From assembly GCF_023065955.2 (NCBI RefSeq), contig NW_026622786.1:47044938-47108937 (forward strand): DNA of 64,000 nucleotides, in the 5' to 3' direction. The notes beneath the pieces are model-generated. The model was not told the origin of the DNA and made no database searches. It saw only the letters and a list, made by a program, of their open reading frames with translations. Positions 37,577-49,876 of this stretch are shown piece by piece (the stretch's first letter is position 1; each line of letters starts with the position of its first letter). This stretch comes from Ursus arctos (lineage: Eukaryota > Chordata > Mammalia > Carnivora > Ursidae). A program made the position numbers and the translations under genes.

Positions 37577-37664
37577 AATAACAAAGTTATTTTGTTATTA
37601 AAGTTACAAAATAACAAAGTTATTTTGTTATTAGAGTTACAAAGTAACAAAGTTATTTTGTTAA
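37577..37664 (+). repeat. Tandem array of a self-complementary unit of about 35 bp
   Basis: About 2.6 copies. Each unit holds AATAACAAAGTTATTTTGTT, whose AATAACAA arm can pair with TTGTTATT. Copies end AAAGTTACAA or AGAGTTACAA. Confidence 0.88.
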
Positions 37665-40600
37665 GGACCAAAGTTTAATTGGATTGGTTTGTATGATTGA
37701 TATTGTCCTTGATGTTTTGGTAGGGTCCGGGATTACTAATACCAGTGTTCACATCTGTGGCATTAGTCTGGGCTTTAGTGTTATATTGCTATAGAACTCA
37801 ATACCTCATATTTTAGTATTTTTATTTAAGTATTTAGCTGATGATTTTAGAATCCACACATTTTTATTACCTCTTGCAGCTCTCTGTTTATTATATCCAA
37901 AACTTTTGCTACATGAAGCAATAAAATTGAAACAGAGGAAATTGCATTATTAAACATAAAAACTTGCTTGACCAAGTCACCACTGATATCTAATATTCAC
38001 ACAACTTCAAATGAGACTCTTATGATTCTTTGGGGAAAATAGAGAACAAGTTCAAGAAACATAGCCATTAGGAGAGAAATTTCAATTTTAAAAGTGCAAG
38101 AAAAAAAAATTGAACTATGAGTTTAAAAAAATTACCTCTAGAAAGCCTGAAGCCAATTTATTAATGCAACCAATCTTTCCTTTGTACACTATAAAAAAGT
38201 CTGTCATCGAAGTTTATGGAATTTTGCAATATACATTTTTAAACCTTAATTAATTTTTGCTGTCCTTGGAATTAATCTTAGTGTTACCCCTCTCATATAA
38301 AGTCCACTATTAATTATCTTTGGTTATAGATTATGATATAAATAAATCATCACCTCACTAATAAGAGTCATTTGTGGCTGTATGAAAAATTAATACAACC
38401 TATTTTAAAAGAACCAAAATATAAAGACAAATATTTGAAATTATCTCTAGGTTTTGGAATCCTATAAAGAAAGAGAATTAAGTTATCAAAATTGCCAGGT
38501 AACAGATCATGCAATTCTGGAAAGATTACATCATTAATGTGCCACAGGTATTCTTGCATATGTGATTGGTGGAGTGTTCAAAAGTCCTTTGTAGAACAGT
38601 TTCAGTGTTAACACAATAGGGCTCAATTACAGATACAAAATAAATTCATTTTAATAGGATACTATTCTTCTAGCCCTATAGAGTGTTATTTTAGTAGGAA
38701 ATATTTGGAAGGAGTGCTGAATAGAAAAAGAAAAGAAGACAGAAAGACAGGGTATGTGTGGGGGCATGAGGGAGATAAAGAGAAAGATACTCTTTTGACA
38801 GGTAACAGAAGATTTATGACATGTATAGACAATATGATATAAACTATCTTAATCAAGATTCCTTCTTATCACAGGCATAAAGAGTTTTGACACTTAAATG
38901 GATATAAGAAAATTATTTTAGGTTAATTATGTAGTTACTAAAATCTGAAGGTTTCTTTATTAACCAAGATATTGTCAGAAAACATAATGATTTCTCTAAG
39001 GAAAATAATTGTTTTTCCACTAATTAATTGACCAACATATTACTGGTTTAATATGTCTCTAATTTTTCTTCCTATTAAGTAGATACAATATTAAAGGTAA
39101 ATATCTGTTTCATTAAATTTAAATAATTAAATATTTATACACCAATAGATACTTATATTTAACAAATTCCTCAAATATAATTCCAAGCTGGTGTTTGGAG
39201 ATGAGCCATCTAATAAGATTATTGTATAATTGCTAACAATAACTATTAATAGTTATTAATTCAAGTAAATTATTTTTAGTCTCCTTATACTGCTATTCTA
39301 TTAAAATAGCTTCTGATTATATAAGGTTGCATTTACTTCAGGTAGCTGGGTTGCCTTATGCAACCTTTTGAAAGCCCTAGGTTAGAAGTGTACATGCTAA
39401 AATTCATGAACTACCCATTCTTTCATTCTCTTATGCATCCATTTGTCCATCCACGTAATGTGAAGTATAAAACAATAATTAGTGAACCTCTAATTGTGCT
39501 TTGTGAAGTGACTAAAAAGGGATGAACCTCTCTTGTAGTACTGGTTTTCCTGTTAATTGTGGTGCTAAAGAAAAACTTGACAATAAGGATTTCACAGTGT
39601 AATGCCAAAGCCTATATAAGAAAAAAGGAACAACACTTTGGTGCATTCTAGTTGGAAAATGTACATCCAATATTTTATAATAAATATAATCTTCAATAAC
39701 AATAGGTTTCATACCCAGTTCAACTAAATTTGAAAATAGACAACAGCTATTTATTCCCATGTCTTAAGTAGAACAAATCTGTTAAACACTTTAATTCAAA
39801 TAGCATATTTTAAGGAGAGTTTTTTTTTTTTTTTCAGAATGTCATGTCTATTCAAATCCACAAACCTGATATTATTATGCATCACTGACTATGTTTCTTG
39901 TTAGAGTGGACAACAAAATTGACAAGCTAGAGCGTAGATTAGGAAAATCAGTCAGTGTGAAACTATAGTTCAAGCAGGATTTAGAGCAAGCAAATTGTGT
40001 GTAAATTATAGCACCTCATCTTCAAAGTTTTATAAATTGAATAAGTTGTACTTCCTAAAATTGGAGTAGACATCTAGTCAATTTTTTTTTTGTAGTAAGA
40101 AATGGGTATGGTGTTAAAATACACATTTTATCTTCTGTTCAGTGCTTGAGGTATGACAAGATGAATCTCATCTTTACATAAAATCAGAATGCATTTCACA
40201 CCACGAACTTTTTACAAACCAGTTTGAGCAGAACACTCATTAAGGGTAATGGAAATTGAACATATACAGACACTGTTACACCACAACAAAATTTAAATCT
40301 CTAATGTACAGGATATTACCAAGCATGAAAGATTCATGAGTTGAGTGGGGATCTTAAAATTAAAAAGTATATAATTTGGTTTACAAATCAAATCCATCTC
40401 TCCCATGTTTGCAGAACTTGCTATTTTGTCACCAAATGTTGCTACAACTAGAAAAGTAGCTCTTTACTGTTTTAACCAGGTGCAATATAGTTAGCACAAT
40501 CAGTGGAAGGCAAATGAATGCATGTGTGATCATATTGGGAATTTATGGCAAAAACTTGAATAGGTGCTGGGAGAAACTGAAATGTATCCTTTCCTTCTCT

Positions 40601-40709
40601 GGAAATGTTTCACTAGCATTCTAACTAATTTTTGAAATTATTTCTCAAGCCTTCTCTCTCTCATACCTAACTGTTCTTTAGTTGCCGGATTTACATATGA
40701 ATTGGCCAA
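37665..40709. other. Gene-free AT-rich stretch
   Basis: No repeat family recognised. Overlapping minus-strand frames at 39423-39760 have no domain. T-run at 39820-39834. Confidence 0.5.
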
Positions 40710-41299
40710 TGTCTTAGCTAGGGCTGCCATAACCAAATGCTCTAGATTACGTGGCTTAAATGACAGAAAGTTATTTTCTCACAGTTCTGGAGGCTGCAAG
40801 TCCAAGATCAAGGTTCCAGCAGAGCTGGTTTTTCCTGAGGCCTCTCTTTGGCTTGCAGATAGCCTCCTTCTTACCGTGTCCTCATATGGCCTTTCTTCTA
40901 TTCACACTTGTCCCTGGTGTCTCTCTCTTCTGATAAGTCACTGAGCCTGTTGGATTAGAGCCCCACCCTTACAACCTCATTTAACCTTAATTACCTTCTT
41001 AAAGGCCCTGTGTGGAAATAAAGTCTCATTGAGGGCTAAGACTTGAACCTGTGAAATTTTTTTTTTAAAGATTTATTTATTTTATATTTTTTTAGAGAGA
41101 GAAAGAAAGAGAGCAGGGGAAGGGGGAGAGGGAGAGAGAATTTCCAGCAGACTCCCTGCTGAGAGGGCAGCCAAGTGCAGGGCTGGATCTGAGGACCCTG
41201 AGATCATGACCTCAACCCAAACCGAGTCAGACACTGAACCCACTGAACCACCCAGGCTCCTCCTGTGGCTTTTGAAGAGAAACAGTTCAGTGCATAACA
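40710..41299 (-). mobile_element. MLT1A-like solo LTR split by a SINE
   Basis: TGTCTTAGCTAGGGCTGCCA, CTCACAGTTCTGGAGGCTGC, CCCACCCTTACAACCTCATT and end CAGTTCAGTGCATAACA. The SINE at 41061-41261 separates the last 40 bases. Confidence 0.88.
41061..41261 (-). mobile_element. CAN-SINE interrupting an MLT1 LTR
   Basis: TTTTTAAAGATTTATTTATT tail complement, AGAGCAGGGGAAGGGGGAG body and head complement TGAACCACCCAGGCTCC. Target duplication CCTGTGAAATTTT / CCTGTGGCTTTT. Removing it restores a continuous MLT1. Confidence 0.9.
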
Positions 41300-41454
41300 A
41301 TCATTACATATTCTTTCTTTTGTTACCCTAAAAGTTAAGATTTGGTTTCAGCTGTAGCCTCTATGGGTATTAGACTAATGGTGTGTATTTAGATCGTATT
41401 TTATGCAATTATTTTCTGGTGGGAAATACTTACACTGAGATGAATATTACTAAG

Positions 41455-41695
41455 AAGCAGTGTAGTTGAGTGGCTAAGCCCTTTGAGCTAGGCCAGACTG
41501 CCTGGATGTGTATCCCAGCTCTACCCCTTATTGGCTGAGAGACCTTGGGGAAAGTTACTTACCCTCCTATGCCTGTCTTTTTATGTGTAACTTTGGTCTA
41601 AATGCTTTAAGTGCAATTCACGATGTATTAGAAAAACTCCTGGCGAAGAGTAAATGGTTTACAAGTATTAGCAATTTTTATTATTGAAGATATTC
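41455..41695 (+). mobile_element. MIR with core
   Basis: TGTAGTTGAGTGGCTAAGCC, CTGGATGTGTATCCCAGCTC and GAGACCTTGGGGAAAGTTAC are the MIR head and core. Confidence 0.78.
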
Positions 41696-41784
41696 TATAT
41701 ATTCTGAATATTTAGAGGAATACTCTGTTTTGTACTTTTTTTTAAGTGAAGGAAAATTCTAAAAATGCTTTTAATTGCAGGTTG

Positions 41785-42225
41785 GTGGAGTATATGGACT
41801 CTGGCGTCAGGCTGCCTTGGTTTATATTCTGGCTCTATCACTCCCTATCTTGAAGTCCTCTGCAAAGTCGCTTGACCTCTTTTAGCTTAACTTTGCTTAC
41901 GGGTAAATGACAATTAAAAATAGCACTTCAGGGAATTCTGGGTAGCTCAGTCGGTTAAGCATCTGCCTTTGCTCCGGTCATGATCTCAGGGTCCTGGGAT
42001 CAAGACCTGCATCGGGCTCCTTGCTTGGCGGGGAACCTGCTTCTCCTTACATCTGCCCCTCCCCCTGGTTGTGCTCTCTCTCTTTTTCTCTCTCTCTCTG
42101 ACAAATAAATAAACAACATCTTTTAAAAAAATAGCACTTCATAGGGGTGTTGTGACCATTACATGCAGCAATGTAGACAAAGTACTTAGAGCATTGCTTG
42201 GCACAAAATAAGAATTATTGCTCTT
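41785..42225 (+). mobile_element. MIR split by a SINE
   Basis: GGACTCTGGCGTCAGGCTGC and TTCTGGCTCTATCACTCCC lie left of the SINE. GGGTGTTGTGACCATTACAT and GCATTGCTTGGCACAAAATA resume after it. Confidence 0.78.
41931..42126 (+). mobile_element. CAN-SINE interrupting a MIR
   Basis: GGGAATTCTGGGTAGCTCAG head, TGGGATCAAGACCTGCATCG B box, CT-rich body, GACAAATAAATAAACAACAT tail. Perfect 15-bp duplication AAAAATAGCACTTCA at 41916-41930 and 42127-42141. Confidence 0.93.
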
Positions 42226-42290
42226 CTGATTTTTCACTTATATAAATATAATGTAAGAGTGAACACTTTTAACTGTTTACTGTTTACTAA

Positions 42291-42640
42291 ATGTCTGCTT
42301 CGCACTTCTTATTTTTTTTAGTTCAGCCAAACCTGAGCAATAGCCCGAATCTCCCCAACTGCCACTGCTGTGATTTGATTTTCCTTCCGCTTCTAGGGGC
42401 AGTTTTGAGTAGGCAAATGGAGAAGGTGCCCAGCTCACCAAGCAATCTCTGCAGAGTGATTTTGTTTGTTTCTTTGTTTGAACTTTGGGTAGATACTGAG
42501 CAGTGCCAGTGTTTCATGTCTAAATCTGTGGGAAAGAAATGCCTAAGTAGCTCCTGTATTCCGATAAAACAAATCAAAGTCACCCCATTTAGGGCCATTC
42601 TCTACATGACGGGTATACCCGAGTAGACGAAGTCTTTCCA
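42291..42640. other. Complex non-repeat segment with overlapping open frames
   Basis: A 111-codon plus-strand frame and a 91-codon minus-strand frame overlap, in sequence without simple repeats. The translations resemble no family I recognise. A good acceptor-like CTTCTTATTTTTTTTAG ends at about 42320, and AAATGTAAGA near 42643 is donor-like. It may be a non-coding exon, a conserved element or chance. Confidence 0.25.
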
Positions 42641-43399
42641 AGAAAATGTAAGATTTTAAGGAGGAACTGGGTGATTTAATGGCCGGTCAGTAGGCTTATT
42701 AGATTCCTTTCAGTTGTGCCCATTTCTTTAACCCAGAAGTTACACATCTCGTCATTTATCCTTAGAAAGTAATAGGGCGAGTGTGCAAAATGTAAATATG
42801 AAGATATCCTGTAAAAAAATCAAAAAGGTAGTTTATAGCTTTGTATGACTATACTTATGTGTATGCTTGTTTTCACTGTGTATGTGTATAAAAAATATGC
42901 AGATGAATATCTATCTATACCTGTGGGTTTTGGAATTTGTTTTCCTCAGGATGTTTGATAATTGATATTTAATATATAGTTAGATATGCAGTGTTATCAT
43001 CATCATCGTAGTGACATAATAAAATAGGACCTGGAGTTGGCAGTAATTTATAATTCAGATGCGGCAAGTAATAGTCGTGACCCTAGGCGAAGTGATGTGC
43101 ACCCTGTTTCTTACTGTCCTCATTTATCGAAAGGAGACAAGAAAACAGACTTCTATCTCATAAGGTTTCTGTGGGAATAAGCAAGATGAAAAATATGAAA
43201 ATTCTTTGCAGTGTTGAAAGAACAATTTAAATGTCAGATATTAGGGTTAGTGGCAATAAAAACGATAGTAATGATGATTCTCGTCCCAAATGATTAAGGG
43301 ATAAGTGTACATTTTGCTTTTTTTGTAGAGCATATTCTTTGGAAACACAGATCCCATTAAAAGCCCATTCTGTGCAGAAATTTAAACTAAATGCATCAT

Positions 43400-43906
43400 A
43401 AATTGACAAGAGTGGCTGTATTTGGACACCGCTGATGAAAGAATGAGGCCAGCATAATGGAAGCCGCGGTGCTCAGGGCCACTGTGCTCTGGTTTGATCC
43501 CAGCTGGCCGAACCACGGGAGCTTTTGCACAGACACTATCAACATATTGCTTGTTCAGTCAGAGTTTATCTTGCTTCAGTTATTGGGGCTCTAACAAAGC
43601 TGTGGAGGTAAAGGAGCCTCAGCTCCTCCACGTGCCTGGAGAGAGGATTAGAGGGTTTCTTTTCTTTAGGTAACTGTGTCTGGTATCTGTGTTTGGAGGG
43701 CTTATTTTTAATAACTGAAGAGAAAAAGGCGAAGTGAAATGTTTTTTTCTGAGAGACTGGAAAGGCAATACGATTTGTGATAAAGTCTGCTTCTTTCTAT
43801 AAAATAAATGACGCAGATTTAATTGCCCGTCACTCTGTGCGTCCAGGTTAAAGCCCCATTCTCTTGGCTAGCACAATTTTGAGTAAAACTAATGCAAGAT
43901 GGAAGG
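43400..43906. other. Candidate conserved non-coding element
   Basis: Unique, comparatively GC- and CpG-rich for this window (GAAGCCGCGGTGCTCAGGGC, TGACGCAGATTTAATTGCCC), with no repeat recognised. Conservation cannot be judged from one genome. Confidence 0.3.
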
Positions 43907-43949
43907 AATTTCTTCTTCTTTTTTCCTTTTTTTCTTTTTTCTTCTTCTT

Positions 43950-43983
<34 letters not shown>
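43907..43983 (+). repeat. Polypyrimidine tract ending in a 32-base T run
   Basis: TTTCTTCTTCTTTTTTCC and similar, then uninterrupted T from 43952 to 43983. No SINE or L1 body adjoins it. Confidence 0.92.
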
Positions 43984-43986
<3 letters not shown>

Positions 43987-44429
43987 TTTTAGCTATTTCT
44001 TTTTTGCTTCCATATAGGACAATGTATAAAATGCATCTCATGAATTGTTCTTTAAGCTAAAATGAGTCTGTAAGACCATCTCTCACTGGGCATTATTTTA
44101 CAGGACAGTAGCTGTCAAAAAACTACATTAAATCTAACACATGACAGACTTCATCTTAGAGTCTGTGAGTGTAAGTCTTAGGAGGAGCAAATAGCCAGTG
44201 TAATCAATGCTGAAATGTTGGCTTTGTAGCTGGTTACTGCACTGAAGGCTAACAGTCATGATTCAAATTGTGCACATAGGTACATGGTGGGTTGCTCCCT
44301 GGCTGCTACTTTTAGGAGGGCATGCTAGATAGTTTTATGAGCAACTGAAATGTTTAATCTACATATTTAAATCTGCATCATTGCAACAGAAACCACACCC
44401 TAGATTCATAACGTGCTAGAAATAAAAGT

Positions 44430-44580
44430 GGCTTTCGAATATGTGAGACTTGGATTCAGATTTTGACTCTGTCATTTACCAAGAATGACCTAGAACAAGT
44501 GGATTAGATGTCAGTCCCAGAATCCTTGTATTATCTACTAGGGAGTTTTAGAAGATTAGAGAATATACACGTAAAACACA
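44430..44580 (+). mobile_element. MIR-like fragment
   Basis: GACTTGGATTCAGATTTTGA then CTCTGTCATTTACCAAGAAT and GACCTAGAACAAGTGG resemble the MIR core. Confidence 0.55.
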
Positions 44581-45289
44581 GTGCCTATTAGTTCATTGGG
44601 ATATTAGATTATCCAGAGAGAATATTTAGTTTCAAAACTTACAGATTTATCATATAAATAATTTTTACTGATCTAGACTCATGAGTAACTTGGGACTGAA
44701 CAGAACTTATTTGTTTCAAAAGAAATATTGTCTCCTGATCTATTATACATTTCCAAAATAAATGTATCTTTGAAAGTGCAACATATAGAAAGAACTTCCT
44801 TCTTTGCCTTTCCTCCCACTTTTTAGTACCATTGATTCATAGCATTACACTCAGCTTATATATTAATGTGTACAGTCCTTTTGACAGAGAAAGAAGGATG
44901 GAGTTAGAAATAAATTCTCTCTGAAGGTGGCTACTCATTTTTAAATTGGTTAATGAGACTCTGTGGGCAGGCCCTGATTTCCTCTTCAGTGCAAGTTATC
45001 TTGGTAAAACATACCTACGTGAGGTTTGACAGGCAGAGACTACCACGGTCCACTCAGTTGACAAGTCAGCTCCTGTCCCACGTGATGGAGAACCAGTAAG
45101 TGTGTGTTTACCTAAGGTCAGAAAGCTATTTACCAGCAAGAGACTATTGAGACACATGCAATATGAGCTCCCGTGATACTGGGAGAAAAGGACTACAAGA
45201 AGTTACACATGTCTGCTGGGAGTTCATAAGTCTAGTCACTAGGCAGAATATGTGTGTCCCCAAAGTCCTTTGTAACCACTTTATTTCAT

Positions 45290-45990
45290 GCTCTATTTAT
45301 ATTTATTGAACTCATTCTGCATCTGCACACTATTGTAGAAACCAGGCATTTAAGATGAATAAGGGGAGAGTCTTTTCCTTTCAGAAGAAGGAGAGGCATA
45401 AATTCATGAAGTACAAGATACAGTACCTAATAAATATTACTAATATTGGATGTGGTAGGTGCTGTCATAGAAATACATAGTAAATATTATGGTATCACAG
45501 AATAGGAAGTGTTTAATTATGCCTGGAGGATTCTAGAAGGCTTTAAAGAATGGATGGTACTGGAACTGGGCTTGCTAATTGAATACAGAGGATTGGAAAT
45601 TGGAAGACATTTTGTAGATGCAAGAAACAAACTAAAGCCTGAAAGATAAATTTATAATTCTTGGGAATATCTTTATATGCAGACAGTAATTATATTTTGT
45701 TTAGAGTTGCAGTTCAAGCAGATAAAGTTGGAACCCATTTGGGAAAGATCTTGAATGATGTGCTAAGTAGCCTGGACTTTATTCCTGAAGCAATGAAATG
45801 CTAGCTATTTGGAAAGTGTCATTAGGGAAAGGCAAAGATAACATCATGTTGCCGAAAATTACCTCCAATAAAAATGTGGGAAATAGCCTGCAGTTGGGGA
45901 TTGGGCTAGGAGGAGACTGCAGGCAGAGTCCATTATAAGAATCATGAAGTAATCTGGGAAAAGAACACAGGAGGATAGACATGCTCACAG
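45290..45990 (-). mobile_element. Diverged ancient interspersed repeat (L2-like or other medium-reiterated family)
   Basis: TTTATTGAACTCATTCTGCA, then GGAGAGGCATAAATTCATG, GGACTTTATTCCTGAAGCAA and GAATCATGAAGTAATC match a recurring mammalian repeat wording that I cannot name with certainty. The related order GGACTTTATTCCAACATCC recurs near 37060. Confidence 0.4.
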
Positions 45991-47099
45991 TTCAGTGGCA
46001 AAGTGGTGCAGCTCCTGCTTCATATGATATGATTTTATTGACTGAAGAACATTAATTTAAGAATCTCCATGAGGCAAGAAAATTTACATCAACAATATAA
46101 ACAATTCTACGTAAGTTACTTGGATGAGGTTGAAATTTCTGTGCAGACCTTTTATGAAAATTAAGTTTTTAAAATTTATTTTCCCTTCCTTCTTAGTCTA
46201 GCTAAATGTTGGTTGGTTGGTTGGTAAAAGCCTGCTGATTCAATCACGTATTCAATCCACATTCAATAAATCTTTATGGATTGTTTTCATATGTTAGAAT
46301 CCATGCTAAGTGCAAGAGGTTGAATTAGATATGGCCTCTGTCTATTGGCATCTCTCTGTTAAGTGACCACAAAGAAATGATGCTATATGTCCAAAAATAG
46401 CATAATGGTTCTATGTTTCGCAGTTCTGTATGTGATATTTTTGGGAAAATTCCCATTGGATATCAAAATAAATCCATTTATTTTTAATAAACCTATTTTA
46501 AAATGTAATTTTGGGACACAATGTCTCTATTTCATTTTGAGGAAATAATTGCACATTGTTGGTAATGAAACAGATGACATTGTGCTAAACCATCAGTACG
46601 GTGAGAAGTTAATCAGGTTGTGTTTCTATATTTTGGATAATTCCGGACCACAGAAAACATGTTACCTCTGTAGTTTGATCTGTAAATGTATGATTTTCTT
46701 TTTCTTTCCTTTCTCTACTCTTTTTTTCTTTTAATTGACGTAAACCCTTTCTACAAGATAAAACTAGAGTGCCCACAATAGTTACCCAACATTTTATTAG
46801 GGGTAAAGATGTAGCTCTGTTGTTGGTTTTAGCCCAGAGTGAGGAAGTCCAGAAATGACCATTTATTTCTTATTTTGAAACTGGGTATATTTACCCCACC
46901 AAAACCTTTGCTCAGCAGAAAATACAGTTTGGGAGTAGGTGAACATTCGAGAATGTGCTATGGAAAGCATTAAGATAAATTTCAACCGTTCTGTTTCTGA
47001 GGAAAAAAAAAATCTTCCCTTAAACAATTATTTATCTATAAAGTAAATAATTTTTTTTTAAATTCAGTCTTGTCAAAATGGCCCTACTGAATGGTTGAG

Positions 47100-48000
47100 A
47101 GTGTGGAGTTTGGAGAATAGAATATAATGGATGGCACTAATGTATCCATCTTAGTTAATTACGTGGAAACTTTTGGAACTCGAATAATGTTTATTGTTGA
47201 TGTCCATCTCCTGCTGAGTGCTGCTCCAAATGAATGTCACCGAATTCTATTTACCCTCGATTTTAGAAGAGTGTTCTGTAATCCCAGAGCTTATTGTATT
47301 AGCTCCTCCTCTAAACAAGGGCAGAGATGCAAATAAAGAGGTTATTAAAATCGGCTGGAAAGACATAGATCTTTCATTAAAAGTTTCTAGACAAGCAGAA
47401 ACACATAAGCTTAACTCAAGGAGATTAACATGGTTAGGTTAGAGGCTAATTGTGTTTTGCATCTGAAATGTAATAAAAGTTTGTACCCTTCGGGGGAAAA
47501 TACAGCTAAGGTTCATCAATTTTTACCATCTTTAATTCTGCAAACCCTGGAAAACTAATTCAGAGCAATAGTACGGCTATTTAAGATGATAAATCTCTAA
47601 TTAAACATGGAGCTATCTTCTTAAATGAATAATCTGTATCTAGATCTCAATGTGTCTCAGCATATTTAACTGTCTGTATGTGGGAGAAAAATCAAAGTAG
47701 GTCCATAATTTTCAAGGTAGAGAGTTGGAGTTATTTTGGAAATGCTATTGACATGAGTGTAAATTATTAATATCATAATTTCCTAAAAGCAATTTTTGCC
47801 ACTTCATGAATATGAACTTTATGAAAATTTTATTATAATTTTTCCAGCCAATTACTTTGTCAGAGGACTATAAGATGGATTCTTTAAAGCCTGAGTTTCA
47901 GTCTAAATCATGTTGAAATCTGAAACGCTTCAGGACTGTTATGGAAGGGCATTGGTCTTAAGTGTGAAACAAAGATTACAAGTCAAGGAGGAACATTTTG
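47100..48000. other. Candidate conserved non-coding element
   Basis: Unique sequence with many homeodomain-type TAATT/ATTA cores (CTCTAATTAAACATGG, TTAATTCTGC). Two short overlapping plus-strand frames (47127-47336 and 47218-47442) show no recognisable domain. Confidence 0.3.
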
Positions 48001-48256
48001 TTTTCCAAATGTGATTTTTGCTGTTTGTCTTATGTTTTTAAAATAGCTTTTAGTAAAAGTGTGAGTTAAGATTTAACATTCATGATTTATAAATGTATTA
48101 GAAGTATTTGATTTTATAATTATTGTAACATGTTTGTGGAATGAATATTCATGGATAGTTCAATCTGCAGTAGACTAAAGCTGAGAATTTTGCCCATTAT
48201 ATGAGCAAAATCAACCAAAAGGGAGGAAATTACTGTTTCACTTTGTTGTGCATGTG

Positions 48257-48281
48257 CACACACACACACACACACACACAT
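48257..48281 (+). repeat. (CA)n microsatellite
   Basis: About twelve CA units after CATGTG. Confidence 0.95.
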
Positions 48282-49006
48282 AAAATCATTCAAGCTATCT
48301 GTTAAAATCTGTATATTATTACCAAAAATAAAATGTTGGCAAGGTTATGTATGTGCTTATAGTTGTATATTGGATAGCTAAAGTCAACATGCTAAAAAAT
48401 AATTTTAAACTTTAAACAATTATAAGGTGAAATGAGTAAATCAGATTTCATTTGAAAATGTCTAGCTCTGATAAGCAATAACTTGACATGTCAAGGCAAA
48501 GAAATTTTTACCCCCGGGGCTCCCAAAGAGTGAATGTATGGAGAATCTACACTGTTAGGGGTGATTAGACCGCTTATTGTGGACTTGCATTATAGACAAA
48601 ACTTCGTGACTTTAGATGTATGGGTTAAAACTAGGAAATCCAGGACACTAATAAAGAAGACTCAAGTTACTAGATTCTAGCCTCTGTGCAGTTATTTTGT
48701 TGACACTTTGTCATATTCAATTACTAGAAGTTTGAAGTAAAAGAAAGGCAACAAGAAAAATGGAAGTAAAAAAAACAACAACCCCAAAACAAAAACAAAA
48801 TAATGTGTTGCAGTAGGTCTTGGGACCAATCTGAAAAGACAAGCTTCTAGTTGTATTTCCAATGTGCCTTTTTCATTTTGTGATGTTGTAAAAATTGGGT
48901 CTTCATTAGATACCTCTGGTGTTTACAATCCCCACAACAGAAATAAAAAGGAAATGAGATGTTCCATTTTTAATATTACACATACAATCATTTTAGAGTG
49001 TGGAGG

Positions 49007-49097
49007 TTAATTCCCCCCACAAAAGTGCATGAAAGGAATTAAAGGAAACAATTTGAGCATTTTAATTCTTTTCATGCATTTCAAGGAGAGGAATTAG
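49007..49097. other. Imperfect hairpin of about 90 nt
   Basis: Inner arms TGCATGAAAGGAATTAAA (49026-49043) and TTTAATTCTTTTCATGCA (49061-49078) pair over 18 bases with one G-T pair and a 17-base loop. After an internal loop, TAATTCC (49008-49014) pairs with GGAATTA (49090-49096). The size resembles a miRNA precursor, but a small inverted-repeat transposon remnant or a paired regulatory site is equally possible. Function unknown. Confidence 0.6.
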
Positions 49098-49876
49098 GCA
49101 CCAAAACACAAAACAATTATATGTGTAATTTAAAATACATATTGATTTTTTTCAGAGCAATAGATAGGCAGTAGCACTAATGTGTAAAGCTTACCTTGCA
49201 TAAAGAAAACATTTGTCTACCTAATAACACAAAACTAAAAGGACAACTGTAGCAGATGCCTCACTCACCAAGATGATATTGATAATGACATGAGTCCTAA
49301 TCATTGTTACTTAGAAGGAACACATGAAACAAACTAGACGTAGACAAAACTATTGTTTAAATTTTCTTCCTGACTCCTTGTTATATTACAAAACTTACTG
49401 CCATGTTTATTTAGAAAGCATTTGAATCCCGAGCAACGTTTGATAGAATCAATAGTCCCAAACCTTTCAACTTGCTGTTAACCAGATAGTATGGCAGATA
49501 CCATAGAGACCAATAAGAACATGCTTTGAGTTCTAATGTTAGAGATTAGAAAGAAAGTTTTTCTCCTGCTACTCTTTGTCAAGTTCCTCTACTTTTGGCA
49601 TTTTCAAGTGCAAAAAGTTTGTGAGCTCCATTTGTGATGACTCCTTCATTTCTTTTCAAATTACCAGACTGAATCTTATATGCAAAGATCCATATTGGGT
49701 CTTGTATTGGGTATAGTGAAGTTACATGTGAAGGGCATGCCCAGACCCTGAACTCCAAAGGCAGATGTATTGTTTGAAACTTGAATTTGTGACCTGTTTG
49801 GTCAATTGTGTTCAGATGTGTACAGTCAGGTCAAGAAATATCAGGAAAAGAAATGTAGGGGAAAAGTGTGTGTCTA

